A stretch of DNA of 64,000 nt from Pyronema omphalodes (lineage: Eukaryota > Ascomycota > Pezizomycetes > Pezizales > Pyronemataceae). The stretch spans positions 186,001 through 250,000 of the forward strand of contig JAJJXM010000040.1 of the NCBI GenBank assembly GCA_024516155.1, in the 5' to 3' direction. Shown here one piece after another: positions 24,526 to 36,142 of this stretch; positions within the stretch are counted from its first letter, which is position 1, and every line of letters starts with the position of its first letter. Both the position numbers and the translations under genes were made by a program. The notes under the pieces are model-generated. The model had not been told where the DNA came from, did not search any database, and saw only the letters and a list, made by a program, of their open reading frames with translations.

Positions 24526-26818
24526 ATGGAACACACGCTCGGTTTGGGAAATTCTCCGATTTCAGGTGGGTGCTATGCCGCGGATTTGGGGTTGGTTTTT
24601 AGGAGTGGTAGGATATTAATACGTGAAAGGTGATTTAGGCTCTGAGGAGGCGAATTCTCCAAGAATGGATGAGTCTGCGGATGTTGCTATGAGTGGAGAT
24701 GACGGAAACCACGGAGAGAGTCAGGTAGGACAATCCTTCGCTAGGCTTTGTCAAAAATTGTCGAGCTTTATTACGCTTGAACGCCTCTCGCTGCGCCTCT
24801 CTACTCTTCGCCCAGACACACAAGGCTGACGAATGTGCGGTAGAAGCCTCTTGATGGTGAAGATCAGATCATGCAGGGAGCCGACGATAAGCCGATTTCG
24901 GACGACAAGACGGAGGCAAACGGTGATGGACAGAAGAACGGAGAGACGATAGCGGATGGAGCAGCTTCTGGAAGCGCAGCACCAGTGAACCAGGAACAAG
25001 AGAAGAAGAAGCTTGAAGATGCAGCGAGAAGTTACTTGGTTGAGCAGACTCATGCTGTTGTAGTACCCAGCTACTCAGTGTGGTTTGACATGAAGAAGAT
25101 TAAGGATATTGAGAAAAAGAGCTTGCCGGAATTCTTTAACAGCAGGAATCGCAGCAAGACCCCACTGGTATACAAGGATTACAGAGATTTTATGATCAAT
25201 ACCTACAGATTGAACCCTTCGGAATACCTCACCGTTACCGCTTGTAGAAGAAACTTGGCTGGAGATGTCTGCTCAATTATGCGTGTACACGCTTTCTTGG
25301 AGCAGTGGGGATTGATCAACTACCAGGTAGATGGCCTATGATCCTCTTAGGATTTCTAGCTAACATCATTAGATTGATCCCGAAACCAGACCCTCCAACA
25401 TTGGCCCTCCCTACACTGGCCACTTCCGCATCACCGCCGATACTCCTCGTGGACTCCAACCCTTCCAGCCTCCTGCCGGTGCAACAACCACTCCCGGCAA
25501 GCCCCACCCCGTCACCGAGCGCGCCACCAGCAGCACTCCCACTGCCAAGCTGGACTCTAACCTCGAGCTTCGCAAGAACATCTACGACTCCCTGGGCAAC
25601 AAGATTGCCTCCACCAACGGCGACGCCAAGGAAGATGAAGGACTCCAGAAGCGTGTCTACAACTGCTTCACCTGCGGAGTTGACTGTACCCGTGTACGAT
25701 ACCACGGTGGTCGTGGCCAGCGCAAGCAGATCGACCTCTGCCCTAACTGTTACCTTGAGGGACGATTCCCCCAGACACATGCCAACACTGAATACAGCAA
25801 GATGGAGAGCGGAGAATTTACCAAGATGGAAGACCCGTCCTACAGCACTGTCGATCGTGAAGCCGTATGGACCGACCAGGAAACCCTCCTTCTCCTCGAA
25901 GGATTGGAGCTCCATGGTGAGGACTGGAATGCCATCGCCGATCACGTCGGTACCAAAACCCGCGAGCAGTGTGTGATCCGCTTCCTCCAGCTTCCTATCG
26001 AGGAAAACTACCTCGAAGAGAAACCCGAGCAATTAGGACCTTTGCAATACAACCGCGCCCCCTTCACTCAAGCCGATAACCCAGTCATGAGTGTCGTCGC
26101 CTTTTTGGCTTCCATCGTAGACCCCAAGGTCGCAGCTGCAGCTGCCAAGTCCAGCATCGAGGAAATGACCAAAAACCTCACCCTCCAGGTCAACGCTGCC
26201 TCCAAACCCGCCCCCGCCGCCGCAGACAAAGCTGCCAGCTCCGAGACTTCACCAGCCGGAGAGGGAACCAACGCAACCCCCGATGTCAAGAGCGAAGCCC
26301 CCGTTGATGCAGACACCGACATGGATGTCGATGCTCCTGCATCTGCACCCTCTGAAGCCGAATCCCTAATCTCCCGCACCGCCTCCATTGCACTTGGAGT
26401 AACCGCCGCCCGAGCCTCTGCTCTCGCCTCCCATGAAGAGCGGGAAATGACCCGTCTCGTTAACGCTGTCGTTAACACTAGTCTCAAGAAACTTGATCTT
26501 AAATTGGCACAGTTCCAGGAACTTGAGGCAGTGTTGCAGGCTGAGAGAAGAGAGATTGAAAAGGCTAGGCAGCAGCTATACTTGGAGAGACTGGCAATGA
26601 AGACACAGTGTCTTGAGGTCCAGGAACAATTGAAGAGAGCTATTCAGACTGGTGGTCAGGAGGGTTATAATATGGCGGTCCAGGCAGGTCAGATGGGAAG
26701 TCAGGGTGCGAAATTGGCCTTCCAGCAGCCGGGTCAGACAGGGGAGGGAATGCCTCAGGCGGGTGTAAGGCCTGTGTCGCTGGAGAACCCTGGCGGTTAT
26801 GTAGCTTTTGAGGCATAG
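24526..26818 (+). CDS. RSC8: SWIRM/ZZ/SANT chromatin-remodelling subunit (Swi3/Rsc8 type)
   Basis: This is a core scaffold subunit of SWI/SNF- and RSC-type nucleosome remodellers in the nucleus. Exons 24526-24565, 24639-24724, 24844-25326 and 25373-26818 give 684 residues. The order of domains is as expected. SWIRM is at about 105-205 ([36 protein letters not shown]). A ZZ-like zinc finger is at about 301-330 (CFTCGVDC ... DLCPNCY). A SANT domain is at about 365-410 ([20 protein letters not shown], then [17 protein letters not shown]). The C-terminal leucine-zipper-like coiled coil is at about 560-620, followed by a Gly/Gln-rich tail. An Ala/Pro-rich acidic linker separates SANT and the coil. 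The first two small exons are inferred from splice sites and an acidic Ser-rich N-terminus ([14 protein letters not shown]). An ATG at 24871 would give a shorter but still complete protein. It could serve both complexes, as in other filamentous fungi. Confidence 0.93.
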
Positions 26819-27381
26819 GCATGTGTAGCAAGTCGTGCAGACGTAGTAGTGACTTGTTAGTTTGGGCGGAGGGTTGGGATAATAAAGATGTGATGAATAC
26901 CCAGGATGGAGACGGGGAAGCCACGAAGAGATGGGAAAAGGTTAGGAATGGAAGTTTATGGCGTGTTTTTTGTTTACGAATCATTTAAATGTCTAAAGAT
27001 GAAGTAGCTATGGGGTACAATGTTATACAGCAGCTATTTTTGTTTTTTGTTAGTAGCAAGGAAGCTTTTTTTTATACTGCTTAATTGATAGGTTTTTCTA
27101 CGGATTTGCAGGTTGAGTTGTGGTGTTCTGATGCTGTGTTTTCAATAAGTTGTCGGCATTAATTAATGCATCGCCTATTCATCACTCGCCACTTGAATCA
27201 TTTCAAGCCAGACATTCTTGGTTAAGCGATGATTCTCTAATTTGATTTGGATACTTGTATAAAAATATCCATTGACTAGACTAAAAGTACATTACGATTA
27301 TGGTGCCATGCCTCTCTGGTCACAACAACACAAAATTTGTATGTACTGACGACCCCATTCCCATCCTTTCAACCACTTGTC
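26819..27381. other. Convergent intergenic region
   Basis: 563 bp between the stops of the RSC8-like gene (+) and the SDHC gene (-). It should contain both 3' untranslated regions. Nothing else is recognised. Confidence 0.6.
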
Positions 27382-28207
27382 TTAAACATACACCAACCAA
27401 ATGGTCGTCACCGCCGTCAAAGCAAGCATTGTATACCCACTCCTATAGTAGTTCTTCAAATCAAGCATACGTCCAGTATCCCAAATCAAATGCCTACAGG
27501 AATTCCAGTTATGATAAGCAAACGGCGCCGCCAACCCAAACTTAGTGAGTAGTTTGACACCATATGGAAGTGCTCCAAAAGAAGCTGCGACTGTAGCTGA
27601 GTCCAAGGGCAAGCCTACAGCATAGCCCATGAAGTAGAGGTAAATGAGGCCGGATAGAGCGACGCCGGTGATACGGTTGGCGGCAGAGGAGTACCAGGTC
27701 AACTGCGGCTGGTAGATGGAAAGGTGAGGTGCGATGGGACGGTTTTTGCGTTGCGCAACCAGCATTTCGTAGGCATCTGCAGAGGTGCTGTTGATGATGC
27801 TTTCGTGGCCGGGCCTGGAGATGGTGGTGTTGGCGTGGGGTGCATCGGAGTAGGGCTTTGTGGCGGCGAGACTGGGAGATGTTAGCTAGCGGTTTAGGAG
27901 ACTTGGATTCTGAAAGGTATGAGGAAGACAGAACGAGTGTGGGGGGATGGTAAAATGACCAAGCGAAATCGTAGCTGATTTGAGACAAGTTGGAGAGATG
28001 ATGCCCAGCTCCAAGAGTTGTCTTTGTGTGCTATAGTCTGGAATATTGAGATTCTCAGATTCTCGTCGGGATTCTCTTTGGTCTTTGGGTTGTATTTGGA
28101 CGTATTGCAAAGCTGGGAATTTACCGAATCTGTGAAGCTACAGCTCTCCTAAGAGGAGATGCAAGTTTGGGAGCGAATAGCGGGCGAGTGAGAATTCTGG
28201 ATGCCAT
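27382..28207 (-). CDS. sdhC: Succinate dehydrogenase cytochrome b subunit (complex II membrane anchor)
   Basis: This is a membrane-anchor subunit of mitochondrial complex II. It helps bind haem b and ubiquinone. Two exons, 28207-28125 and 27871-27382, give 190 residues. The N-terminus, MASRILTRPLFAPKL with many Arg and no acidic residues, is a mitochondrial targeting sequence. The mature part contains the family signature RPIAPHLSIYQPQLTWYSS followed by NRITG, whose Ser and Arg line the quinone pocket. Three hydrophobic segments follow, and the RHLIWDTG motif contains the haem-region His. The stop lies directly after the last membrane helix, as usual. It shares a divergent promoter region of about 860 bp with the Kre6/Skn1 gene. 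This family is the target of carboxamide fungicides. HNWNSCRHL is a slight departure from the commoner HxxNGxRHL, so a paralogue cannot be excluded. Confidence 0.94.
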
Positions 28208-29071
28208 ATTGATCTTTTGGAGGTTGTTGAACGTGGATTTCGTGAAAGTGAAGTCGTGACAAACTGACGTAAATTTGACGGCGGGAATGTGGAGAACGGG
28301 TAGAGGACTTGAGGAACGGTGACAAGCTTGAAGCCCATTGGTGCAATCAGGGCACAAACCACCGCTGCCGCGGCAGCCGCAGAGCCACGAACTACATGGT
28401 ACAAAATGTGAGAAACCATGACTGACATACACGCCGTTTAATATAAAATGCAAGACACATTCTCATGTTTCCCCAATTTTTTGCTGTACAACGGCTTTTT
28501 TTGTTTTGATCTGATGACGGGTTCTTGTATTTGCATTTTTGCGGCATATGCGTTGGAACTGTCGGTACCTCACCTATTTGACCATGATGGATGTTATCAA
28601 CATTCCCATGTCTTCAACCACGCCACATTCACTGAGGAACAAATATGAATAAACGACCCCGAGGGACAACCCGCACAATGCTGTCAGGGGTGCTATACTA
28701 GTTCCTACGGACTGTCCGCTTGAATCTTCTTCTTCCTCCCGCTCCACGTCGCCTACACTCCTCCATCATCCTCCACCACTCTTCGCCACACATATTGTTT
28801 ACCTTTTCTAGCTTTACAGAATCTGTAAATTGGTTTCTGTTTTATATACGCCCTAATCTCCTCATTGTCCGGACTTTTGATCGGCCGAGGATACATTCAT
28901 TCTACGATTAGGCGTACCGCTTGCAACAATAAGCTTGGGTAATCACTTGCTCAATGCCGATAGTTTATAGGCGCCAACTAATCCTCGAAATACAGTACAC
29001 ATACAGTTAATGGCACCTGGTTTCGCTCAGCATTGTTTAGAACTGTCTTAAGAGAGGCAGCGTACCACAGA
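28208..29071. promoter_or_regulatory. Divergent promoter region of SDHC and KRE6
   Basis: About 860 bp between two start codons pointing outward. A pyrimidine-rich stretch (28720-28800) lies on the KRE6 side. No specific factor site can be named. Confidence 0.5.
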
Positions 29072-31644
29072 ATGACCAAGATTACAAAGGCACCAAAACC
29101 CAGCCTTCCAAAACCACAGCCGGCAGTATTACACGAAAGGGCGTCTCGTTTTACGGAGAGAAGTCAACCAGAGAGTCTCATCGCTCGTATAGCCAACGGT
29201 GAGCCTGTTTTTGTTGACTCGACAAATCCTCCGCCTAGAAGGCAGAGAAGGCGGCAGCCTACGCCTGCGGAGGATGGATCTCTACCAGACTTCATACCTT
29301 ATTCTACGAGAGGAAATAACTATGCCCCCATTGTGTCATCTCCTTTAAGAACAGATGGAAATGCCAGCTACACCGACGAGGCAAGCGAAAACGGAGATGA
29401 AAAGGAGGAAACTCCTGCTGCAAAGGCCGCTCGTATTGAAAGGAAGAAGAATTTGAAGATTCAAATCGCAGACAGCCGCTTCATTCCGTCCCGCCCTGCC
29501 CCAAAGCCACCACGCCGGCCCATACCCCAAATCACTCTGCAACCAGCAGAGGACGATGATACAAATGACGAAAAAGGCTCGCCATTCTCTGATAAATACA
29601 GAAAGACCAAGAAAAAGGGAATATCACCGACACCCTCATTACAGAGCATTGGACGAGAATTTTCCCGATACGGAGGGTCAGAATCGCTGATTAATCTGAA
29701 CTCGGCCTCAACTTTGGGATACTCAACCGACTATTCGAGCTTAGGAGGTGCTTTCAATACTTCAGACCCAGAACGTGGATTTACTCCGTACACATTTCCA
29801 CGGAACGAGCCCCCAATGAGATACCCAATGCCGGGAGAATACGAGACCGATGACGACGTACACAATCCAGCTCTCCTGGATGATAAGAAACCAGGATTGA
29901 GGCAGTGTCTAAGTAACTGTAGTGGACGGGCTTTAGCCAAAGGGTTTTGCATCTTACTTATCTGCACGGGATCAATAATAGCAGTTGTGGTAGCTACTGC
30001 CTTGAGATATACACAGGAAACCGGTGCTCTAGAAGGTCCACAGCTAGGCGGAAAACGATATAGTATCCCAAACGCTATTAGAACGTCCATGATTGATCCG
30101 GACACACCGAGCTATGCAATGACTCGGAAATCTGTCTTGGGAGAAGGTGAGCTGAAACTAGTCTTTAGTGACGAGTTTCAAGCGGATGGAAGGACGTTCT
30201 ATCCCGGGGATGACCAGTTTTGGACGGCGGCAGACCTACACTATGCTGCGACTGGTGATTTAGAATGGTACGATCCGGACACCATCACGACAAAGGATGG
30301 TTCATTGCATATTGTGATGGATGCTACCCCGATGCGTGGCTTGGATTATCGTTCTGGAATGCTCCAGAGCTGGAATAAACTTTGCTTTAAGGGTGGAGTC
30401 ATGGAGGTTTCGGCGTCTCTGGCTGGGCCGGCTGGAGTAACGGGACTGTGGCCTGGAATTTGGACTTTGGGAAATTTGGCAAGGCCGGGGTATCGGGCTT
30501 CCAGTGACGGTGTATGGCCCTACTCTTACGACAATTGCGATGTCGGTATCACACCAAACCAGTCAGATCCTTCTGGAGTCTCGTATTTACCTGGTCAACG
30601 ATTGTCGAAGTGTACCTGTAATGGAGAGGACCATCCAAATCCAGGAACTGGAAGAGGCGCTCCAGAGATAGATGCTTTGGAGGGCACTGCCGAGTACGAC
30701 AAGCACGTTGGTGTCTGTACGCAATCCAACCAAGTGGTAAGTCCAGCAGAAACTGTGACCTCTCTTTAACCACTCCAACTCACATGATATTTCGCAGGCC
30801 CCGTTCGACGTTTTTTACCAGGCAAATAGAGATTTCGTTGCCATCAAGGACTACAAAATTACGCAGATGAACTCCTGGAGTGGTGGCGTTTACCAACAGG
30901 CTGTTAGCGGAGTTACTATGCTTAACAATTCTTGGTATGATGGAAAAAATGTAAGAAACGAACACCTTGTGTCTTGTAAGTACTAACTTACCACCTAAAA
31001 CAGTATCAGAAGTATGCTTTTGAGTATATTCCTGGAAAGGAGGACGGCGCAATTGCTTGGTTTGTGGGAGACGAGGAAACATTCCGAATGACGGGTAAGC
31101 AGCTTGCCTATGCGGTTACCTCGAATGGAAGCTGACAACTGTGAAGGACAGGCAGTTGGCCCAAACGGCAATATTGGGCAACGTGATATTGCGCGTGAAC
31201 CATTATCCATGATCTTGAATCTAGGGTTGAGCAATAACTGGGTATGGATTGACTGGAATCAGCTTGGGTAAGTCATTCTATTCATACAATAATAACGATG
31301 CTAATAAACTTAGACCGTATCTCGCCAAAGGCACCACTATGCGAATAGACTATGTCCGAATCTACCAAAAGGAGGGAAAAGAGATGATAACTTGCGATCC
31401 GCGTATGCCACTATCCGTATACATTATGAGACTCGGACTTGGCTAATGACCCTCTCTGTAGCTGGTTTCCCGACAACCGAATACATTAAAGATCATCCCA
31501 GAGCATATGATAATGCCAATTTAACAGTAAGTGGCGATTTTATTTTCTTCCATGTAATCGAGTCCAAGCTAACAAGGGTTACAGACTTGGGATGATACCG
31601 GATATGGTTGGCCAAAAAACCAGTTGATGCATGGATGCGAATAA
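29072..31644 (+). CDS. KRE6: Kre6/Skn1-family beta-glucan synthesis-associated protein (GH16-like)
   Basis: This is a type II membrane protein of the secretory pathway needed for cell-wall beta-1,6-glucan. Exons 29072-30736, 30798-30950, 31004-31094, 31147-31267, 31314-31402, 31462-31526 and 31585-31644 give 747 residues. A long disordered cytosolic N-terminus (about 1-285, Pro/Ser/Lys-rich) precedes one membrane helix at about 292-314 (GFCILLICTGSIIAVVVATAL). The lumenal SKN1/GH16-like domain follows, with DEFQADGRTF, GLWPGIWTLGNLARPGY, and EIDALEG at 532-538. That motif places Glu532, Asp534 and Glu537 at the usual catalytic positions. The conserved C-terminal CDPPGFPTTEYI and PKNQLMHGCE complete it. 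The start is the first ATG of the long frame; a TTG-initiated extension is not needed. Parts of this gene are duplicated in inverted orientation at 20.6-23.4 kb. Kre6 and Skn1 cannot be told apart here. Confidence 0.95.
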
Positions 31645-34063
31645 TTTGCGATACTGCTATCTAAAACTACATTCACTGCTTTCGATGGTCTCTCCTTTAC
31701 TTTTCACTTTCATTTGTCAATATTGTTGTTTCTGTTATGCTGTTTGTTTTTTTTTTACTTCTTTTTTTTGTCTTTCTTTTGGCATAGCGGGTTTAGGTAT
31801 GGAAGGAGGGGGGGGGGGGGGGAGGGGGATGATTACGGAAGGGCTCCAGGCATAGGATGAGGAGAGATCAATAAGTGAGGGTTCTGGGTTCGCGATATGG
31901 CTGGGGGAAAGGAAAGATAGGGACAGAATTAGGAATGATCAAGTATATCCGTGAAGGGCGAGTCTTGGGGGTCTGGAGTCGTGGCAGAAGAGATAATTGG
32001 GAAAGGGCAGGAATACTTGGTATTACTTGGGAAAGATGGGAAAGAGAAGGAAAGATTGGGAATAAAGGGAATGCTTGGGAATGCCTTGGAATGATGGAAA
32101 TGCCTGGGAGCAATGGGAATGATGGTCCGGCAAGGTGGATGATGTTAAAGATCGGGCGCAGTTTTGTAGATTTTGTCACTCTTTTTTTCGTTTATCATGG
32201 GAACAAATCAATTGGCAATCTCTTAGTCATACACATAATTAGCAATGAGCAAAAGATCTTTTTAGCTCTTACTTATCATATGAAGGGAAATCTATAAGTT
32301 GTACTTTTGGGTAAGAAACTGCGATATGTGATAATATTTCGCTACTGTAATTAATGCATGCATTATTATAAGCGGCCTTCGGGCCTGGGAAGTATTTCTT
32401 TCTTGTGGGTTGAAATTCCTCATGACTTAACATTCGAGCTTAAGTTTCAACCTTTCACCGTAATCTAAACATACACTCGTTTAGAACGACCAGATACTGA
32501 GAATCGTTATAAGGAGGATGCCGTTAAGGTAATATTACTTTTTATTTATTTCCCGTTCAGTAGGATACCATGAAGATATTACTACTCATCATTTTTTTGG
32601 CGCCGGGAAGATGTAAATGGTTTAAAAGATTCTATAGTTGATACCACTAGGACCTGATAAGGATTTTTCGGACTATCCTCTAGGATATGTGGTCTTGTTA
32701 GGTTTCGGTTGTAATTGTAGCATGGTAACATAAATAACGAATAAAATACAATAAATAACAGATAAATAAAATAAATAACGGATAAACAAACAAAAGCAAT
32801 AAGTAGATGTATACATATTACAGCACCGCTATCTAATCAGCTTAGAAGTCAGAAGTTAGAAGTTAGAAGTTAAAACCCGAGACCCGAGACCTGAGACCCG
32901 AGACCTAAGACCCAAGAGTATATATTTTCTACATATTGTAGCCGAGATATATAGATAGGAACTCTGTAGATATTTACCGTAATAAAATTAACAGATTGAT
33001 GGGATTAACGGATTGATAAGATTGATGGGAGAGATGGGAGGGATATTCAATGTTGTTGGATATATTTATATGAGCATCACATATAACTTCTATGTATCGT
33101 ATGATGCCTCATCATTCATGACATAAACTAACCAAGGTTTTGATTGGCGTAACTACTAACTACTAACTACTAACTGCTAACTAGGAAGTAAGGATTTGGG
33201 GTTTTATCTCTTGAGACTTAAGTAATATGTTTGTTTGATATCTACTTACGTATTCATCTAGTTTGTAGAGTTTGAGTGGTGGATATTACATAATTAAGCA
33301 GTGTTACTAGTGTCCCAGGGAACAGGAATGAAAAGGAAACAAGGGAAGTTATTGTTGAAGTGCGCCTAAGGCCCTAGTGCCTAGGTGGGGGTGGAGCCTT
33401 ACTATGTCTATGTCTTCGCTTGTTCGTTACTCGTTTACACTCACTACGCTCAATAATACACGCTCGCTCCACCTCCACACTTTTCTCTCTCGTGATCCTT
33501 TTGACAGTTATAAAGAAGGGGAATATGGTGTCTATATAACTCGCGTCTCCAGAAACAATCAAGAAGATATTTTCCAAAGAACGAGGGTTATAAATCCAAG
33601 ATTTGTGTATATACTCGAGTATGCATTTCCCCATAGATCGTGATAAAGTCACAGTACAGTAAAAGATATTTTTTTATTATTAAAATCACAAATCCAATAC
33701 AAATAAGAGAAGAAAAAAATATAAGAATAAATAAATAAAAATAATATATTATGCAAACCAAACTCCTTGGTATTAATTGGATTCTCAAAAAAACTTATCT
33801 CCAGGATACGTCTAATCTCTACTTCGCTCTACTTCGCTCTACTTCGCTCTACTTCGCTCTGCTCTGCTTCTCTTCTCTACTTCGCTTCTCTTCTCTCCGT
33901 TTCGCTCAACTCTAGGCTTCCTCTATCATAATTCCAAAATTCAGATGCTCTACCTACCATCTAAACGCCCAGCCATATACTCTTCCAATCACCCAATCGG
34001 CATTTACCCAATCGGCAATGGCTACATAACCATCAACGCACACCAACGCCTTCAACCACGCAT
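31645..34063. other. Spacer between KRE6 and the nucleotidase gene
   Basis: Convergent spacer of 2.4 kb. It holds a 15-nt G-run (31808-31822), a short GAAGTTA/GACCCGA repeat cluster (32845-32915), a small hairpin with arms GGTTGAAA/TTTCAACC (about 32409-32452) and, at 33820-33860, a 10-bp minisatellite. No gene is supportable. Confidence 0.5.
33820..33860. repeat. 10-bp minisatellite (ACTTCGCTCT)
   Basis: Four perfect tandem copies of ACTTCGCTCT, then degenerate CTCTGCTTC units to about 33905. Confidence 0.9.
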
Positions 34064-35080
34064 CTAAAAAAGCTCCTTACACATTTCCCTCAACTCCATC
34101 AAATCCCTACAATGAAATTCCGTAGCAGGATTCGTAGGTAGGGGGTCCTCAGGTTCAAGTTTATGAATAACCTTTTTCCAGCCGAAATCTACCGCTGCTT
34201 GACAATTCAATAATGAATCATCAATGAAGTAACATTTTGACCTGTCTGTGATTCCCGCATCACTCATTGCTATAAAAAAAAGCGGCATAACATGTTAGCC
34301 ATCATCCATTTTTCTGGGGGGGGGGGGGGTATAGGATTAAAAGGAATAACTCACCCCTTTCAAACGCCTCCTTCTTGGGTTTACAAACCAACGGAGGGCG
34401 TTCATAATCACAGTAAGTAATGCCCTCAAAAAGGCCCTCCAATCCCAGCAACTTAATCACCCTATTTCCATGGGTTTTATAAGCATTAGTAAACAACCAA
34501 AGCCTACACTTTCCCGCATTTTTAATTTCCATAATCAATTCCCTCAACTTCTTATCCTCCTTTAAACAATCCTCAAGTGGTAATGCATCATCCACCTCGG
34601 AATTAAATGCCATTGCATCAACTTGATGATGACGGACTAGTCCTTCGATTGCTAGCCCGTATTGTCGGTAGTAGGTTTGGTGTAGTCGCTCCGCTTCCTC
34701 CGTTGGGATCTTTATGTGTCTTTTGAAATAGGCTCGGATGAGGGAAACCATGTGAAGATGGATGTTGGTTGATCGGGAGTAGAGCTGGAGACGGGGTTAG
34801 CTACTGGGGACCAGATTGAGATGACATAGGGAAATGAAGTTATGGAGAACGGAGAAGGGGAACATTTGGGCGAAGGGTGAATAGGATACGCGGAGTAGAT
34901 GAGGAGATCAAGGCGGAGAAGCGCGGGGGAGTTAAAGGTGGCGATATGAAGCTCCGGGGATATACTTACACAGTTATCGATATCAAAAAAGAACACGGGG
35001 AGTTCATTTTTCGTTCCATTTGTGTGACCATTTGTATGACCATTTGTAATTATCTCAGTTTGCGTAGTAGCTTCCGACAT
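34064..35080 (-). CDS. SDT1: HAD-superfamily pyrimidine 5'-nucleotidase (Sdt1/Phm8-like)
   Basis: This is a probable cytosolic nucleotidase dephosphorylating UMP/CMP-type monophosphates or related substrates. Exons 35080-34970, 34784-34355 and 34269-34064 give 248 residues. HAD motif I is FFDIDNCLYS (nucleophile Asp33 and Asp35). The cap is helical, with the family-typical HQTYYRQYGLAIEGLVRHH. Motif II is LWLFTNA and motif III Lys lies in CKPKKEAFERA. Motif IV is CYFIDDS. All catalytic residues are present. The N-terminal repeat NGHTNGHTNGTKN is a disordered spacer. The ATG at 35080 follows the leader; an in-frame upstream ATG would add about 60 unconserved residues. Intron 2 (34270-34354) contains a run of 14 C on the coding strand. 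Sdt1 and Phm8 are close relatives, so the exact substrate is inference. Confidence 0.92.
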
Positions 35081-36142
35081 ATTCGCTGTAGTTGTAGTTG
35101 TAGCTGGTGTTAACGAGATGGGTAGCAGTGGTGGGGCGCGATGGTTGGATAGTGCGATGGTGGGGTATCTCCTAGTGTATATGTGTACAGATGCAAGAAA
35201 CTGTGGGTCGCGGTGTTGATTTATATATTCCTTCCAGACGGAGTGTCGCAGTACAAAGTGCAAACGTGGAGGTGTGAAATGACTCGACGAATGATCGCGG
35301 GTGTGTGCTTCTATGGGTTGGCATCAATGGGTTGGCTATCGATGACGACAATGGCTCCCGTGGGTGCGGCTCATCCGCGGTTATTAGCTAAGGGGCTGTT
35401 TGATGTACCCAGACGGGATACTCTAGATGCAAGGCTGAGCTTCTAGCGCGCGTTCGACCGGGCTTTGGAGGGCTTTCGATGGCTTGGATACATTAGTCAA
35501 CCCGCGTGGCTTTGATGGCAGGATTTCATTCGATGGGATTACGGGAGACATCACAGCTTCATCAAAGCTTCAATCTGGCTTCATTAGAGATTCTCCGGGT
35601 TGACTCATCTACAGTTTGTGGTCTCCAATGCGGTTTCAGATTGGCTTGAAGGCAATTTTGGGACACTACATAGTCCTAATGACTCAAAATACCATCAAAG
35701 GATGAAGCAAGAACTTAGCATTTTAAACCATCGAATATCCCTGGTCATCTAATTACTTTGCAAACCTTTGTTAATAAGATATCTTTCTGGTTTTATCTGC
35801 GTCGTTGTAAATCCCGCCAACACCTTATTTACCCCCATAATCCGAAGTGCAATGAACAACGCAACCGCAACCCAATGTACCATACCATATTGTGGTACGT
35901 GGCAGCAAAACAAACCAAAGAAGTATAAAGAAAAAGCGAGAAAAGACAATAAGAAAACAAAAGTCAAACAAAATGAATACACCTGATTGTGTGATAAACC
36001 CTACCCAAACCTCCCTTGACTCAACTCAAGATCAAGTACAAACCAACGACCAAGAAGAAAAAGCAAAGATTGGTATTCTGCAAACGTGACTCCGAAAAAA
36101 TCATGGAATAGTTATAAATTCTATTAGGGTTCGCGGTATCAT
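35081..36142. other. Spacer between the nucleotidase and cullin genes
   Basis: This is about 1.06 kb. It should contain the nucleotidase promoter (35081 onward) and the cullin 3' end. Several purine-rich stretches occur, and no gene is recognised. Confidence 0.5.

Noticed and set aside
25316..26032. 238-codon minus-strand open frame
   Set aside because: It is antisense to the RSC8-like gene and is explained by that gene's codon bias.
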